From positions 2,997,001 to 3,061,000 of the forward strand of contig JAUIMM010000135.1 of the NCBI GenBank assembly GCA_031769625.1: 64,000 nucleotides of DNA, written 5' to 3'. This document shows, in pieces, positions 14,301 through 29,300 of the stretch. The notes under the pieces are model-generated. The model saw nothing but the letters and a program-made list of their open reading frames with translations. It had not been told where the DNA came from and searched no databases. How positions within the stretch are numbered: the first letter of the stretch is position 1; every line of letters starts with the position of its first letter. Made by a program: the position numbers and the translations under genes. This DNA comes from Taudactylus pleione. Lineage: Eukaryota; Chordata; Amphibia; Anura; Myobatrachidae.

Positions 14301-17300
14301 ACCTCAGCTCCTTACGTCCCAACACTTTGATATCTTTGCAGCATTCTCTGAGATCAGCGGTGGTGGCTGGATGTTTCTCAAACTCTTCATTATCTATGAC
14401 AATCTGGAAACAAACATTACAGTGCCAAGAGGCAATCCACCGTTATTCTCCACAAAATACCATTTTTATCTACACCCAATAGCCCTATGCATGGTTTCCG
14501 TGGCCATGACTTCTATACAAATGATTTCTCCTACCTCACTGATCTTGGAAAGATAGTCCACAGGATTAGGAGCTTTTATGAAATCAACTGCAGAGGCTCG
14601 CTGATAAAGAGATCCCTCGGTATATCCTTCAGCCTGTGGTAGAGACAGTGATATTGAGGGAAAACGATTAAAGATGTTCTTTATGCAAAAACATTTTTTT
14701 TTCTTTCCTAATAAAAGGGACAGTGGAAACCGTGAAGAGAACGCATAGGGGGGCAACTCACTATTCCACGGCCACAGCCCAATAATCTACGTGAAAAGGC
14801 TTCAGAAAGGCTACTGATCAGGCACACGGTTTTAAGTGCTTGCCCATTAGCAGTCCAATATAATTGCAAACAGAATGCTGGGAGATTTTAAGTGAGACAA
14901 AAGTCTGCAAGTAATTGTCAGGTTGCTGTGTGTGCACCTCTTCATAGCAGCACAAGCAATGGGTGGGTGAGATGCAAGCAGCTACATAGCTGCTGAATAC
15001 ACTCAAATGAGAATAACTTATTTTAACTATACATAGTACATTAGAAAAATAAGGTCCAGATATTTCCTTGCAAAAGGGAAAAAAAAAAAAAAAATTGCTC
15101 CCAATTAGAAAAAAACTGATACCATAGATTTACAAGTAGCACCTATAGAGTTGACAAGGCACTAGGGATACCAATACCGGGATCCCTTGATTCCGGACAG
15201 TTTTTGGGTCTTGAAATGTAATATTTATAATCCTGGGTATTACAGGATCCTGAACACACTGGGGACTGGGCCTGTTTGCAGTAGGATACTCACTTTCTCA
15301 CTGGCGGACGCAGTGTCTGGTCCTCTGCCAGCCAACCACAGTAGACAATTAATAGCACGGAGAACAGAAGAGGGGAAATTGATAGCAGGAAGAACAGGAG
15401 GGAGATATAGAGGACAGAGATTGATTGCAGGAAAGAAAGGAGGGGATATAAGGACGGGAGGGGAGAAAAGGATAGCAAGGAGGACAGGAGAGGAGAGATG
15501 GATAGCAGGGAAGAACGAAGGGAGATATGGAGGGCAGAGATGGATAGCAGGGATAAAAAATATGAGATATGGTAAGAACTTACCCTTGTTATCTCTATTT
15601 CTACGAAGTCCATAGGGTTCCACAGGATACCTTGGGGTATAGGTGTGACGTCAGTCGCAGGGCACCAAAGAGTTAAGCTTTCAGCCTCCCAGGATGCACT
15701 AGGTCCCCCTCCTATACCCCGCCCCCGGGCCAAGGCACCTCAGTTAGTTACCAAGCCATAGGCCGGAGGAGGAGAAGGAAGAGAGAGAACAAAGATCTGG
15801 ACACATACAAGAATCACATTCTCACCAGAGGGAGACGGAAAACCGGTGACCAGAGCAAAGCCCATCTGCAGCACAGGTGCGACAGGGCGGGAGTCCTGTG
15901 GAACCCTATGGACTTCGTAGAAATAGAGATAACAAGGGTAAGTTCTTACCATATCTCATATTTTCTACTTCAGGGTCCATAGGGTATCCACAGGATACCT
16001 TGGGGATGTCCCAAAGCAGTATCCTTTAAGGGTGGGGACGCTCCTGTGCAGAAAGGAGAATCCGCCGCCCGAAGGAAGCATCCTGAGAGGCGAAGGTGTC
16101 AAACCTGTAATACCTCACGAAGGTATGGACAGAAGACCACGTAGCAGCCTTGCAGATCTGAACTGCCGAGGCACCACGTCGAGCTGCCCACGAAGGACCC
16201 ACAGACCTAGTGGAATGAGCCTTCAGAGAAGGAGGGACCGGTAGGCCTTCATGAAGATAAGCTTCAGAAATAGCCATACGGATCCAGGCTGCCAAAGTTT
16301 GCTTTGAAGCAGGCCAACCCTTTTTACGGAAGCCAAAGAGGACAAACAAAGCGTCCGACTTCCTAAACGAAGAAGTGCGGTCAGCATAAGTCCTTAAGGC
16401 CCGCACAACATCCAAAGAGGCCTCACCCACGGAAAGACAACTTTGGGAAGAAACTCGGGCCGAGTGCGGAGCACTGCCCTGTTCCCATAAAAAACCAAGA
16501 AAGGGGGTCTACAAGAAAGAGCCCCTAACTCAGAAACACGTCTGGCCGAAGCAATGGCCAGAAGGAAAACAGTCTTAGCTGTTAGCCATTTAAGATCCAC
16601 TGAGCCCAGTGGTTCAAACGGCGGTCCTTGGAGAGCCCTCAGGACCACAGCCAAATCCCAAGGCGCCACAGGTGGAACAAAGGGCGGCTGAATGCGGAGA
16701 ACACCCTGCATAAAGGTGCGCACATCCGGGATTGTAGCAATGCTACGGTGAAACCAGACAGATAGGGCCGAAACCTGTACCTTCAAAGAAGCAAGGCGAA
16801 GCCCATGATCTAGTCCCGCTTGCAGGAAGGCGAGAATCCGAGACAGACGAAACTCCCGCGGTGCATAACCTCTCGGTCGACACCACTGGAAGAACGTATG
16901 CCACACGCGATGGTATATCCTCGCGGAAGACGGTTTCCGAGCTCGTAACATGGTACGCACCACAGAGCTGGAAAACCCCCGGGACCTCAGCATGGCCGTC
17001 TCAACAGCCACGCCGTCAAAGACAGCCGAGTCAGGTCCGGGTGAAGGCAAGGACCCTGAGACAGAAGGTCCGGTCGTAGCGGCAACCGCAGAGGAATGTC
17101 CACGGACAGACCCTGAAGGTCTGAGAACCAGTGCCGTCTGGGCCACGCGGGAGCTATCAACAGGAGCGTCCCTCCTTCCTGTTTGAATTTCCGGATTACC
17201 CGTGGAAGAAGGGAGACCGGAGGGAACAGGTATGCAAACCGGAACGTCCACCGGACGGACAGAGCATCCACCAGAGACGCCCCTTCGTCTCTTGTGCGAG

Positions 17301-20300
17301 ACCCGTACACCGGCAACTTGTTGTTGTGCCGGGACGCCATGAGGTCGATTTCTGGAAGACCCCACCTGTCCACCAGTAGTTGAAAAACGTCCGGGTGCAG
17401 GGACCATTCCCCCGGATGAACGTCCTGGCGACTTAGAAAGTCCGCCTCCCAATTGAGCACTCCCGGGATGAAGACCGCTGATATGGCCGGAAGATTGCGC
17501 TCCGCCCAAACCAGGATCCGAGAGACCTCTACGAGAGCCGCCCGACTGCGAGTTCCTCCTTGCCTGTTTATGTAGGCCACGGTGGTAGCGTTGTCCGACT
17601 GGACCTGCACCGGGCGACCCTGGAGAAACCGCTGTGCCTGCTGGAGAGCATTGAAGACCGCACGGAGTTCCAAGATATTTATTGGAAGCTCCGCTTCTGT
17701 CGGCGTCCACCTGCCCTGGAACAAGTGTGGACCCGAAACTGCTCCCCAGCCCCGAAGACTGGCGTCCGTTGTCAACAGGACCCAATTTGGAACCCAGAAC
17801 GGACGTCCCTTGTTGAGGTGGGTCGTCTGTAACCACCACGTAAGGGACAGGCGAACCTCCTGGGTGAGCACAATCGTCTGGGACTTCAGAGACTGAGTCA
17901 GCCCGTTCCACTTGGACAGGATCAGGTGCTGCAGAGGTCTGGAGTGAAACTGGGCGTATTCCACCATGTCGAACACCGACACCATGGAGCCCAGTAACCT
18001 CATCGCCGAGTGTAAGGACACCCGGCGGCTGTGCAGACAACTGCGCACCCTTGACTGTAAAGCAGAGATCTTGTCCTCCGTCACGAAGATCCTTTGCTGT
18101 CCCGAGTCCAATAAGGCTCCAAGATGCAGAATCCTCCGAGACGGGATTAGAGTGGACTTCTGCCAGTTGATTAGCCAGCCGTGCCGTTGCAGCAGTGCAA
18201 TGGTCAGGTCCAAGTGGCGTAACAGGAGCTCTGGAGATCCTGCCACCAATAACAGGTCGTCCAAATACGGCAACAGGCGGACTCCCTGCAGCCGCAGAGA
18301 AGCCGCCATGACCGCCATCACCTTGGTGAAAACACGTGGTGCTGTTGCCAGGCCAAAAGGTAACGCCCGAAACTGGAAGTGGTCGCTACTGATTGCTAAC
18401 CTGAGGAACTGTTGATGGCGCCAAAGAATAGGGACATGCAGGTAAGCGTCCTGTATGTCCAATGACACCAAGTAGTCCCCAGGTTCCAGCGCCAGAATGA
18501 TGGACCGTAGGGTCTCCATCCAAAACTTCGGGACCCGCAAAGACTTGTTGAGTGCTTTGAGGTTGAGAATCGGACGATATGACCCATTGGGTTTCTGTAC
18601 CAAAAATAGATTTGAATAGAAACCCTGGCCCCTCTGGGAGAATGGAACCGCCACTATAACTCCAGCCTGGAGCATAGTGTGCAATACCTTCCGCAGCTCC
18701 GTAGCCTTGTTCCGGTCTGATGGGAGACCCGTGGTGAAGAAGCGAGCCGGGGGTCTGTGCCGGAAGGAGAGGGCGTATCCGTGGGAAACCACCTCCAGAA
18801 CCCAAGTGTCTGTCGTAGTGGTCGACCAACACTGGGCGAACTGTAGCAGGCGGCCTCCCACCCTGGGATCCCCCAAAGGGAGGCCCGGACCGTCAGGCCG
18901 CAGGCTTGTCATCTGGCTTGGGGGCCGGACGTCTGGTACTCCATGCCTGCTTCCGGGGCTTGACCGATTTCTTAGGGCCAGCCTGTCGAGGAAACGACTG
19001 TGGTTTGGGCCTGCCCTGGGCCCTAGATGACCGAAAGGACGATGGTCCCGAACCAGAAGGAGCAGCGGCCGACGGGAGACAGGCAGATTTGGCTGCCGCC
19101 AGCGTGGCCACAATCTTATCCAGATCCGGACCGAAGAGAACTTCTCCGGTAAACGGCAACGCTTCCAGACCTTTCTTGGAATCTGCGTCCGCCTTCCAGG
19201 ATCGCAGCCACAAGGTGCGACGAGCAGCTACCGCTGCTGAAGAAATTCTAGACACCAGAGTACTAATGTCTAGAGCCGCCTCGTTGATGTAGGTGGCCGA
19301 ATCACGGAGATTGCCAATCAACTCCGCCTGATCGGCCGGACAGTCGGATTCAAAAGAAGCCTCTAATGAATCCGCCCAGCGCTCCATCGCTCTGGCAACC
19401 CAGCAAATGGCCATAGCCGGCCGTGCTGCCCCCCCTGCAAGGGAATAAGCGGACTTCAGGCAGATTTCTACCTTGCGGTCCGTAGCATCCTTAAGGGAGG
19501 ACATGGATGGCATCGGCAATGTGGCACTACGGACAAGACGGGTCACGTGAGAATCCACCTGTGGAGGGGATTCCCACTTAGCAAAATAATTATCCGCGAA
19601 CGGATAAGCCACCGCCAGGCGTCTCTGCGGCTGGTATCTTTTGCCAGGTTGTTTCCACGCCTCCTCTAAATGGTCCACCAACTGACCCGAAAGAGGAAAG
19701 ACTGTGGCATCGCCCTTCACATCTTTGAAAAAGGCATACTTAGATTTAGCCGCTGGGGGAACTTCGTCCTCAATCACCAAGGCTGTGCGGACCGCCCGAA
19801 TAAGTCCAGGAATATATACTTTGGACTTAGCATCAGCGTCCTTAGTATGGAGAGGTTCCTGATCGTAAGGATCTAGAATCTCCCCATCATCAGACGTCCC
19901 TTCGTCATCCTCATAAGGAGCGGACAGAGACGCCACCGGCCTTTTATGAGACCGTATCACAGACTCCCCTTGCAACACATCCGACAAGTGCTGTACAGAA
20001 CTCGTCAGGGAGTTAACCCACGCTGGCTCCTGAAATAGGGAGACTGTGGGGTACCACCAATTGTCGTGGGAACCCCTGCATGGGTGACGACACCACAGAC
20101 TGCTGGGACAAACCCATCGGAGTAAACGCGGGCTGCGGAGCTAACTGGCCCACTAAAGCTGTTAACGCCTGAGCGAAACAAGCCCAGGGCGGCTCCTGTA
20201 CCGGTGCTGTAACCGTAATAGGCCGCGCCATGGACAAACACTGCCGGCAAAGGCCCTCCGCGCTACCCTCCCCCTCCGCCAACGGTACTTTGCACGTGGT

Positions 20301-23300
20301 ACACTGTAGCCGGAGGGGAAAATCACTTTCAGACATGATGGCACCACGTATGTGACCTCTCTCACCAATTAAGTATTAAATAGGCGAGAGACCACCCTGC
20401 AGCACCTCACCGCAAGGGCTTTAGCAGAAAGAACAGGGACAGTAATAAAGCTGACAGTTTAGAGAAGAAAAGATTACAGGCAGCAGCGCTAGCACAGTCA
20501 CATACAATGCAGAAAAATAACAATTCCTGCACTAACAGCGCTGATCACTCAACTACACAGACACAGGGCCTGGTAGGACACAGCGCTGCATACACAGACC
20601 TGACCACAGCGGAGGAGAGGTATGCGGGGGGACCCAGACCACGATGCTTCCGTCCAGCGCTTCCAGCAGCGTTCACCATGCGTTCTGGAGAAGATGGCCG
20701 CCGAGGAGCAGAGAGGAGGCTGGCCTGGGGGAGGAGCGCTGCCACAGGACCAGTCGGCAGCATGCAGAGAGGGCTGTGTGCAGCGGGGGAGGCGCCGGCT
20801 GTGAGACAGGGAAGGCGCGCTCCCCTGGCATGCATTTAACCCCTGGGACGCCGCAGCGCTACCGCTCTGCTGCGGTCCGCTGTCCCAGGGGGTAGTGGAA
20901 GCGCAGGTTGGTCGCCTGGCTCCACGCTGCAGCCAGTCCCCAGGGAGCCCCCTGCCTGGGGACTTAGGACCATGTGATCAGCGGGGACCCACCGCGGGAC
21001 CCCGCTGCTTACCTCTGTCCCCCTTGAATCCGGCCATGGTCCGGAGCATCTGGGGTCACCGCTAGCTGTGACCCCAGACGCCCACCAGCATCCCCGGATC
21101 AGTACCGGCGTTCTGGTACCGGCGGGGTGTAGGGAAGACAGCATGGACGTCAGGACTGACTGTCCATGCTGTTCATCCAGTTGTGCAGCCACAGCTGCAT
21201 GAAGAATAAGCTTCAGGGGCTCTTCTAGCCCCCACTCCAACAGGTGCACCCGACTCCGGCCGGGCACCAAACTAAACTGAGGTGCCTTGGCCCGGGGGCG
21301 GGGTATAGGAGGGGGACCTAGTGCATCCTGGGAGGCTGAAAGCTTAACTCTTTGGTGCCCTGCGACTGACGTCACACCTATACCCCAAGGTATCCTGTGG
21401 ATACCCTATGGACCCTGAAGTAGAAAGAGAGGGATATGGAGGACAGAAGAGGGGAAAGATGGATAGTAGGGAGGACAGGAAGGGGATATGGAGGACAGAG
21501 ATGGATAGCAGAGTAGAAAGATGGGGATATAGGGACGGGAGGGGAGAGAAGGAGAGCAGGGAGGACAGGAGAGGAGAGATGGATAGCAGGGAAGAAAGGA
21601 GGGGGAAATGGAGGACAGGAGGGGAGAGACTGGTAGCAGGGAGAAGATATAGTGTAGGTAACCACTGGGAAAACATCCCTTAATCCAAATCCAGATTTTA
21701 TCCCTTAATCTAAATCCAGAGAATTGGAATGCCTGCGAGGCACATGAGAGAAAGCGATACAGCGAGTAACCAACCTTGGGCTTCTTATGAGATATTAGCT
21801 GCGAGACTGTTTGCACAGGGCTTTCCACATTCTTGAAGGCAAATTTAGGGTCAAAGAACCGACTGTCTATTTTATCAGGAGCCAAATATCCTAAAGAAAA
21901 TTAAAAAAAAAAAAAAAAAAGGTCACATTTTAGCTATGTTATTGACACCTCTATGTGAATAATAGGCCCCTGTGCAAGTCCAGTGGGTCTTAAAGCCACA
22001 AAGGCTTTTTTCCATCCTCAGATGAGCATGTGCTCTCTGTAAGTGATGCTGTAAATGGTTACTTTCTTATGGGTTTGGGGTGTGACTGCTTTTTTTCGTC
22101 TCTTAATTCCATTTGAATATTAAGTTTCTTCCCCCACAACATAGGTTATTTGTTTTAACGAAAGAACAGGTTTTAAAATGAATTAATACGTCCTCACGTC
22201 AGTGACATCTTGCCTCTCATTAAACCATACTACTATTTAACTCTAGGTGACAATACACTGAACTGTTCCTCTATTCTCCACTCACCCTGACACACGACGA
22301 AGATCTCAGCGCTCTCACTACGAGACGCCTGGGGCTTTGTGGAGCTCACTTTCTTAAAGAAGTTCTTCAGGATCCAAAGTAGAGACTGATAATCAGCGGA
22401 GCGGAAAATCTTTGTAATGAACCAGCCTCCTCTTGAGAGACAGTCGCAGGCCAGCCGGAGTGCCATAAGAGACAGGCTCACTGAAATATAAAGACGGTCA
22501 GGATAAGACACAAGATGTAGAGTACCCAAAAGAAAGCTAGAACAGGAAAGATGAAAAGGGAGATGCACCACAATATAGAATTTATCTTCAAAGGGCGTGC
22601 ATAGAAAGATTCTATAGGCTATACGCCCCGCGTAGTCCCCGTGTCCCCTATGGACAAGTGAAGAAGAAATAAGAATATGGACTGTTTCAGAAAGTTACTT
22701 GAAATAAGTTCCATAGGTTGAAGAGAACAATTGTTTTTAATAAACTTGAACACAACCTTGTGAGAATGCATCGTGTGCCCAGTTGGCACCCACATTTGGT
22801 GCTCCATCATTCAGTACGACATCTGCCTTCCATGTCTGAAGCTGCTTCTTCAGTGCCTATAAAGGTAAAACAAGGATATGAACACAGAAAGAAAAACAAT
22901 GTCATGCACGATTGGTATAGAACACATTAAGTGGTGCCACTAACTATATTAAGCAAGTCATCAATGTTAATAATAAAGATCCTGACCGAACACCTTTGGG
23001 GTTAGGGACCACTCCCCAGAATGAGCGGGATGTTGTCTGAGATAACTGGTTTCTCAGTTTTCCATGCCTCAGATAAAAACTGCCAATATTTCCTGAACAT
23101 ACCTCTCTACCCAGCTAGAGATCTTGGTTGTAACATCACCAATGAGTTTTGAGGGCCCCCTTGATACTTTATGTACACCACAACTTTGGCATTGTTGGAT
23201 TGGATACGAGTAGGTCTACCCCCGAATGAACGGCTGAGCCTGGAGAAGAGCCTACAGCACAGCACGTAGCTTGAGGATATTTATTGGAAGAAGAGCTTTG

Positions 23301-26300
23301 TCTCAGTACCAAAGTCCCCGTGGACAAATATACAATGTCACCGTTCCCCAACCTCAGAGACTGGAATCTTCTGATGATCCTGTCATGGCAGATGTGGTGT
23401 CTGTTCAACCACAAGAGAAGAGAACGGAGAGTCACCATAGACAGCCGGAAGAACTGGCTTCCTGGTCGAGTCTCAGCCCGTTACAAACGTGTCAGCAGCT
23501 ACATCTGAAAAAGTGCAAATGGGACTGCCTCGAAGCAAGAGACCATTCTTTCCAACACCTGCATGCACTGGAGAATTGACACTCAAGTGCAAGCCAAGGA
23601 TGCCGACACCGGACGCAAGATGGACAAAATCTTGTCCTTGGGCAAGAAAGCCCGGAACAATGTGATGCATAAGAAGAAACCCAGGAACTTGAGATGCTGC
23701 ACCAGTACAAAGTGAAACTTGGAGCAATAACCTACCTAGCCATGTCCCTCCAGAGTCTCGATCATCAATTGGAGAGGAGCGTGGAGAAGTGCTGCCGACT
23801 TTGCTTTAATAAGCAGGTCGTTAAGCTACGGGATAACAGTCATCTCTTTCAACTACAAAAGTGCAGCCATCACTGCCATGAAGTCATCACTAGACCAAAT
23901 GGAAGTGCCTGTAAATGGAAATGAGCACTGGAGCAAAAACTGAATCCTTCCTGGGGCTTCCAGACTGGGACTATGACTCCTGACTGCAGTGATGACAGAA
24001 TGACTTCTTGCAAGGCCATGCATCAGACCTTGTCTCTTGGAAGAGGTGTGGTGAAGTAACGTTGGGGTAGAGACGCCATCCACTGAGTCCGAAAACGAAA
24101 GACAGGCCTCCACCACACAGGGTTTACTGTGCTGGCTGCTTGTCGATGGACTTTGGACCAAGAGGAATGCCTAATCGGGACAGATGGCCTCTATGGTGAC
24201 GATCTGCAAGAGCCACCATGGTAACCCAGTAAGGGGGTTCCTCTCTTTTTTACCAGCGACCCAAAAAAACAAGAGATATGGTAAGAACTTACCTTTGTTA
24301 ACTCTGTTTCTACGAAGTCCATAGGGTCCATAGAGTTGACCTTGGGGTATAGCTGGATCTGGATCCACGGGCACCACGCAGTTAAAGCTTTAGCTCCCAG
24401 GATGCACTGGGTCCATCCCCCTCTATACCCCGCCCCCGAGCCACAGGCGCCTCAGTTGATAAGCAGCCAAGGCTGGAGGAGGAGACTAAACAGGGAGAAG
24501 GAAGACTGGAACACACAAGAAACCATACTCACAGAAATGGGAGACGGAAAACCGGTGACCAGTCACATAGCCCATATGAAGCCTGGTGCGTCAGGGCGGG
24601 CACCCTGTGGACCCTATGATCTTCGTAGAAACAGAGATAACAAAGGTAAGTTCTTACCATATCTCTTGTTTTGACTTTGGGGATGTCCCAAAGCAGTTCA
24701 ACTAAGGGCGGGGACGCTCCTGTGCGGAAAGGAGAATCCGGCGACCGAAGGATGCATCCTGAGAGGCAAAGGTGTCAAATGCATAGAACCTCAAAAATGT
24801 CTGAGTGGAAGACCAAGTGGCCGCCTTACATAGCTGAACAGCAGAGGCGCCACGTCTAGCAGCCCAAGAGGGACCCACAGAACGAGTGGAATGAGCCTTA
24901 ACCGAGGCTGGCACAGATAAACCCTCCTGTGCATAAGCCTCACAAATAACAGAACGAAGCCGACGGGCCAAAGTTTGTTTGTTGGCAGGCCAACCCCTCT
25001 TATGAAAACCAAAGAGGGTGGCTGTTTCTTTGGGAAACCATGGAACGCTTTGGTATTGGCCCGGGATACATTAAGTGGATAGAACTTATATACGGATCCT
25101 GTGGCGAGGGTGTCCATGAACGGTTTTGTGTCTACTTCATTTTCACTTCATAGGGGAACAAGGTAGGGATATTCCCTGTCACCCATTTTATTCGCTATGG
25201 CTATTGAACCGCTGGCCTGTATGATTAGAGCTCAATCAAATATTTATGGGTTTCAGCTAGGTTCAAGGATAGGTAAAATTGAACTTTATGCGGACGACAT
25301 ACTACTTATCTCACAATATGAGATCTCTATGCCTAAGACCCTTGAAATATTTGATTTATTTGGGAAATACTCAGGATTATTAATTAATTGGGACAAATCC
25401 TGTATTCTTCCATTCAGGGGGGTCCCGCCCCAAAGATCCGATCATAAACCTTCCCCTAAAGTGGGTGGATTTGTTTAAATACTTGGGAATCTGGCTCTCT
25501 AATGCACCTCAAAAGTATATATCACTGAATGTACAGCCACAGACTGAATATCTCAAGTCCCGTGCCCCGGTCTGGGGTAAATTATCACTAACTTTAACGG
25601 GCACAGTAAATTTAGTCAAAATGGTTCTCCAACCTAAAATCCTTTACCCCTTGACTCATTCCCCGGTATATATCCCTCAGAAATTTTTCAAACAGATTGA
25701 TGGTCTATTGTCCTCACTACTCTGGGTTAACAAAAGAGTTAGGATTAAGTTGGACACTTTAACCAGACCTCGTGATTGTGGTGGCCTGGCGCTACCCCTT
25801 TTCAAATTATATTATTATGTCGCACAATTATCGCATATATGGGAATGGGTAAATGATAAAACAGCTGAATTCTTACCTGCCCTTATACTGGCTCAATCCA
25901 AGACAGGTTTATCGCCATTGCTTGTACTTTTAAGTTATAATACATATAGTTAATATGCCCTTAATTAAGCAAGCCATCACTATTTGGAGACTTGTCTCAC
26001 GTATACTGCAGGCGGAAGGCATAGATCCAGATACTCCGCTAGCTCATGCCAATAGCCCCCAGGTCAGAGAAGCATGGGGTCAGTGGGATGTAGTGTCTCT
26101 GGGACAGATATTTCAGGAGGGGGCTCTAAAGTCCTTTCGCCAATTGCAACTAGAGTTTGATGTACCCAATTCTTCCGATATCTCCAGCTCAGACGTGCTA
26201 TTAATGCCAAATTCTCTGAAGCTCCTTTGAATATACAGGAATCTCCTATTACAATCCATTAGTACTGGTCGATTAATATCTGTGATCTCTACTAATTTAT

Positions 26301-29300
26301 TGAACAAGCATCATAAGTCTGACTTAATGTCCATAAAACGACAATGGGAAAATTACGTTGGGGTATTGGCAGAAGATGACTGGAGTCTAGCTCTTGCCAG
26401 TCCCCGCTTTGCCACTATGTCTATAAGATACCAGCAGATACAATATTTCATATTACATAGAGTATATATGACACCCGTCCGATTAATGAAAATAGGGGGT
26501 AAGATAGACTCAAAGAGCCAAATGTAATAGGGTGTCAGTTTTGGTAAATTGCGAGTTTGGTGGTAAACTTGCAATTTTTCACAACTCTCCAATGTAATAG
26601 GGTGTCAGTTCACTAAAACTCGCATTTTTCAGAGTTACTAAAATTCCCCATTCTCAAACTCGCATCCAGATGTTTTCACTTTGAAAACAATCAACTCGCC
26701 CAATGTAATAGAGTGTCTCTTTTAGACTCGCAAAAAAAAAGATTACCAAAAGTCCCCAAATATTAGACCTGCTTCAGGATAGCGAGTATATCCTGAGCAG
26801 GTCAGATTAACATAGAAACGTCCACATATCCATGAGATACGTGCATGTTTCTTGTGTACTTATGTAAAAGGTTGTAAATGTAAAAATATGAGATATGGTA
26901 AGAACTTACCCTTGTTATCTCTATTTCTACGAAGTCCATAGGGCTCCACAGGATACCTTGGGGGATAGGTGTGACGTCAGTCGCTGGGCACCATAGAGTT
27001 AAGCTTTTCAGCCTCCCAGGATGCACTAGGGTCCCCCTCCTATACCCCGCCCCCGAGCCAAGGCACCTCAGTTAGTTATCAAGCCATAGGCCGGAGGAGG
27101 AGAAGGAAGAGAGAGAAAAAAGATCTGGACACATACAAGAATCACATTCTCACCAGAGGGAGACAGAAAACCGGTGACCAGAGCAAAGCCCATCTGCAGT
27201 ACAGGTGCGACAGGGCGGGAGTCCTGTGGAACCCTATGGACTTCGTAGAAATAGAGATAACAAGGGTAAGTTCTTACCATATCTCATATTTTCTACTTCA
27301 GGGTCCATAGTGTATCCACAGGATACCTTGGGGATGTCCCAAAGCAGTATCCTTTAAGGGTGGGGACGCTCCTGTGCAGAAAGGAGAATCCGCCGCCCGA
27401 AGGAAGCATCCTGAGAGGCGAAGATGTCAAACCTGTAATACCTCACAAAGGTATGGACAGAGGACCACGTAGCAGCCTTGCAGATCTGAACTGCCGAGGC
27501 ACCACGTCGAGCTGCCCACGAAGGACCCACAGACCTAGTGGAATGAGCCTTCAGAGAAGGAGGAACCGGTAGGCCTTCATGAAGATAAGCTTCAGAAATA
27601 GCCATACGGATCCAGGCTGCCAAAGTTTGCTTTGAAGCAGGCCAACCCTTTTTACGGAAGCCATAGAGGACAAACAAAGCGTCCGACTTCCTAAACGAAG
27701 AAGTGCGGTCAACATAAGTCCTTAAGGCCCGCACAACATCCAAAGAGGCCTCACCCACGGAAAGACCCGGTGAGTTAAAAGGCCGGAACAACGATTTCCT
27801 CGTTAACATGAAACTGGGAAACAACTTTGGGAAGAAACTCGGGCCGAGTGCGGAGCACTGCCCTGTTCCCATGAAAAACCAAGAAAGGGGGTCTACAAGA
27901 AAGAGCCCCTAACTCAGAAACTCGTCTGGCCGAAGCAATAGCCAGAAGGAAAGCAGTCTTAGCTGTTAGCCATTTAAGATCCACTGAGCCCAGTGGTTTA
28001 AACGGCGGTCCTTGGAGAGCCCTCAGGACCACAGCCAAATCCCAAGGCGCAACAGGTGGAACAAAGGGCGGCTGAATGCGGAGAACACCTTGCATAAAGG
28101 TGCGCACATCCGGGATTGTAGCAATCCTACGGTGAAACCAGACAGATAGGGCCGAAACCTGTACCTTCAAAGAAGCAAGGCGAAGCCCATGATCTAGTCC
28201 CGCTTGCAGGAAGGCGAGAATCCGAGACAGACGAAACTCCCGCGGTGCACAACCTCTTGGTCGACACCACCGGAAGAACGTATGCCACACGCGATGGTAT
28301 ATCCTCGCGGAAGACGGTTTCCGAGCTCGCAACATGGTACGCACCACAGAGCTGGAAAACCCCCGGGACCTCAGCATGGCCGTCTCAACAGCCACGCCGT
28401 CAAAGACAGCTGAGTCAGGTCCGGGTGAAGACAAGGACCTTGAGACAGAAGGTCCGGTCGTAGCGGCAACCGCAGAGGACTGTCCACGGACAGACCCTGA
28501 AGGTCTGAGAACCAGTGCCGTCTGGGCCACGCGGGAGCTATCAACAGGAGCGTCCCTCCTTCCTGTTTGAATTTCCGGATTACCCGTGGAAGAAGGGAGA
28601 CCGGAGGGAACAGGTATGCGAACCGGAACGTCCACCGGACGGACAGAGCATCCACCAGAGACGCCCCTTCGTCTCTTGTGCGAGACCCGTACACCGGCAA
28701 CTTGTTGTTGTGCCGGGACGCCATGTTGTCGATCTCTGGAAGACCCCACCTGTCCACCAGCAGTTGAAAAACGTCCGGGTGCAGGGACCATTCCCCCGGA
28801 TGAACGTCCTGGCGACTTAGAAAGTCCGCCTCCCAATTTAGCACTCCCGGGATGAAGACCGCTGATATGGCCGGAAGATTGCGCTCCGCCCAAACCAGGA
28901 TCCGAGAGACCTCTGCGAGAGCCGCCCGACTGCGAGTTCCTCCTTGCCTGTTTATGTAGGCCACGGTGGTAGCGTTGTCCGACTGGACCTGCAACGGGTG
29001 ACCCTTGAGAAACCGATGTGCCTGCTGGAGAGCATCGAAGACTGCACGGAGTTCCAAGATATTTATTGGAAGCTCCGCTTCTGTCGGCGTCCACCTGCCC
29101 TGGAACAAGTGTGGACCCGAAACTGCTCCCCAGCCCCGAAGACTGGCGTCCGTTGTCAACAGGACCCAATTTGGAACCAAGAACGGACGTCCCTTGTTAA
29201 GGTGGGTCGTCTGTAACCACCACGCAAGGGACAGGCGAACCTCCGGGGTGAGCACAATGGTCTGGGACTTCAGAGACTGAGGCAGCCCGTTCCACTTGGA

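Larger units (their letters stand above)
15559..21426 (-). mobile_element. DIRS retrotransposon copy A, full length, defective
   Basis: A tyrosine-recombinase retrotransposon lying in sense with FTSJ3 between the exons at 21775 and 14633. Left terminal repeat 15559-15668, right terminal repeat about 21351-21426 (inverted), internal complementary region 15895-16003. Order on the minus strand: gag-like, RT/RNase H, tyrosine recombinase. Defects seen: a deletion of about 17 bp early in gag (near 20037) and one of about 56 bp in the recombinase (near 16437). RT/RNase H is open. No target duplication, as expected for DIRS. It landed inside a purine minisatellite. Confidence 0.95.

Noticed and set aside
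15187..15615. A 142-codon frame rich in Arg/Gly/Ile
   Set aside because: Translation of the purine minisatellite, with the DIRS end at its right side.
17966..18415. A 149-codon plus-strand frame recurring in all three DIRS copies (also 29350-29799 and 49010-49459)
   Set aside because: It is antisense to the RT domain and repeats only because the element repeats; no start context or similarity of its own.
26518..26775. Regularly spaced CAATGTAATAGGGTGTC words as a CRISPR-like array
   Set aside because: Only three copies, uneven spacing, and similar spacer content; fits a degenerate transposon repeat.
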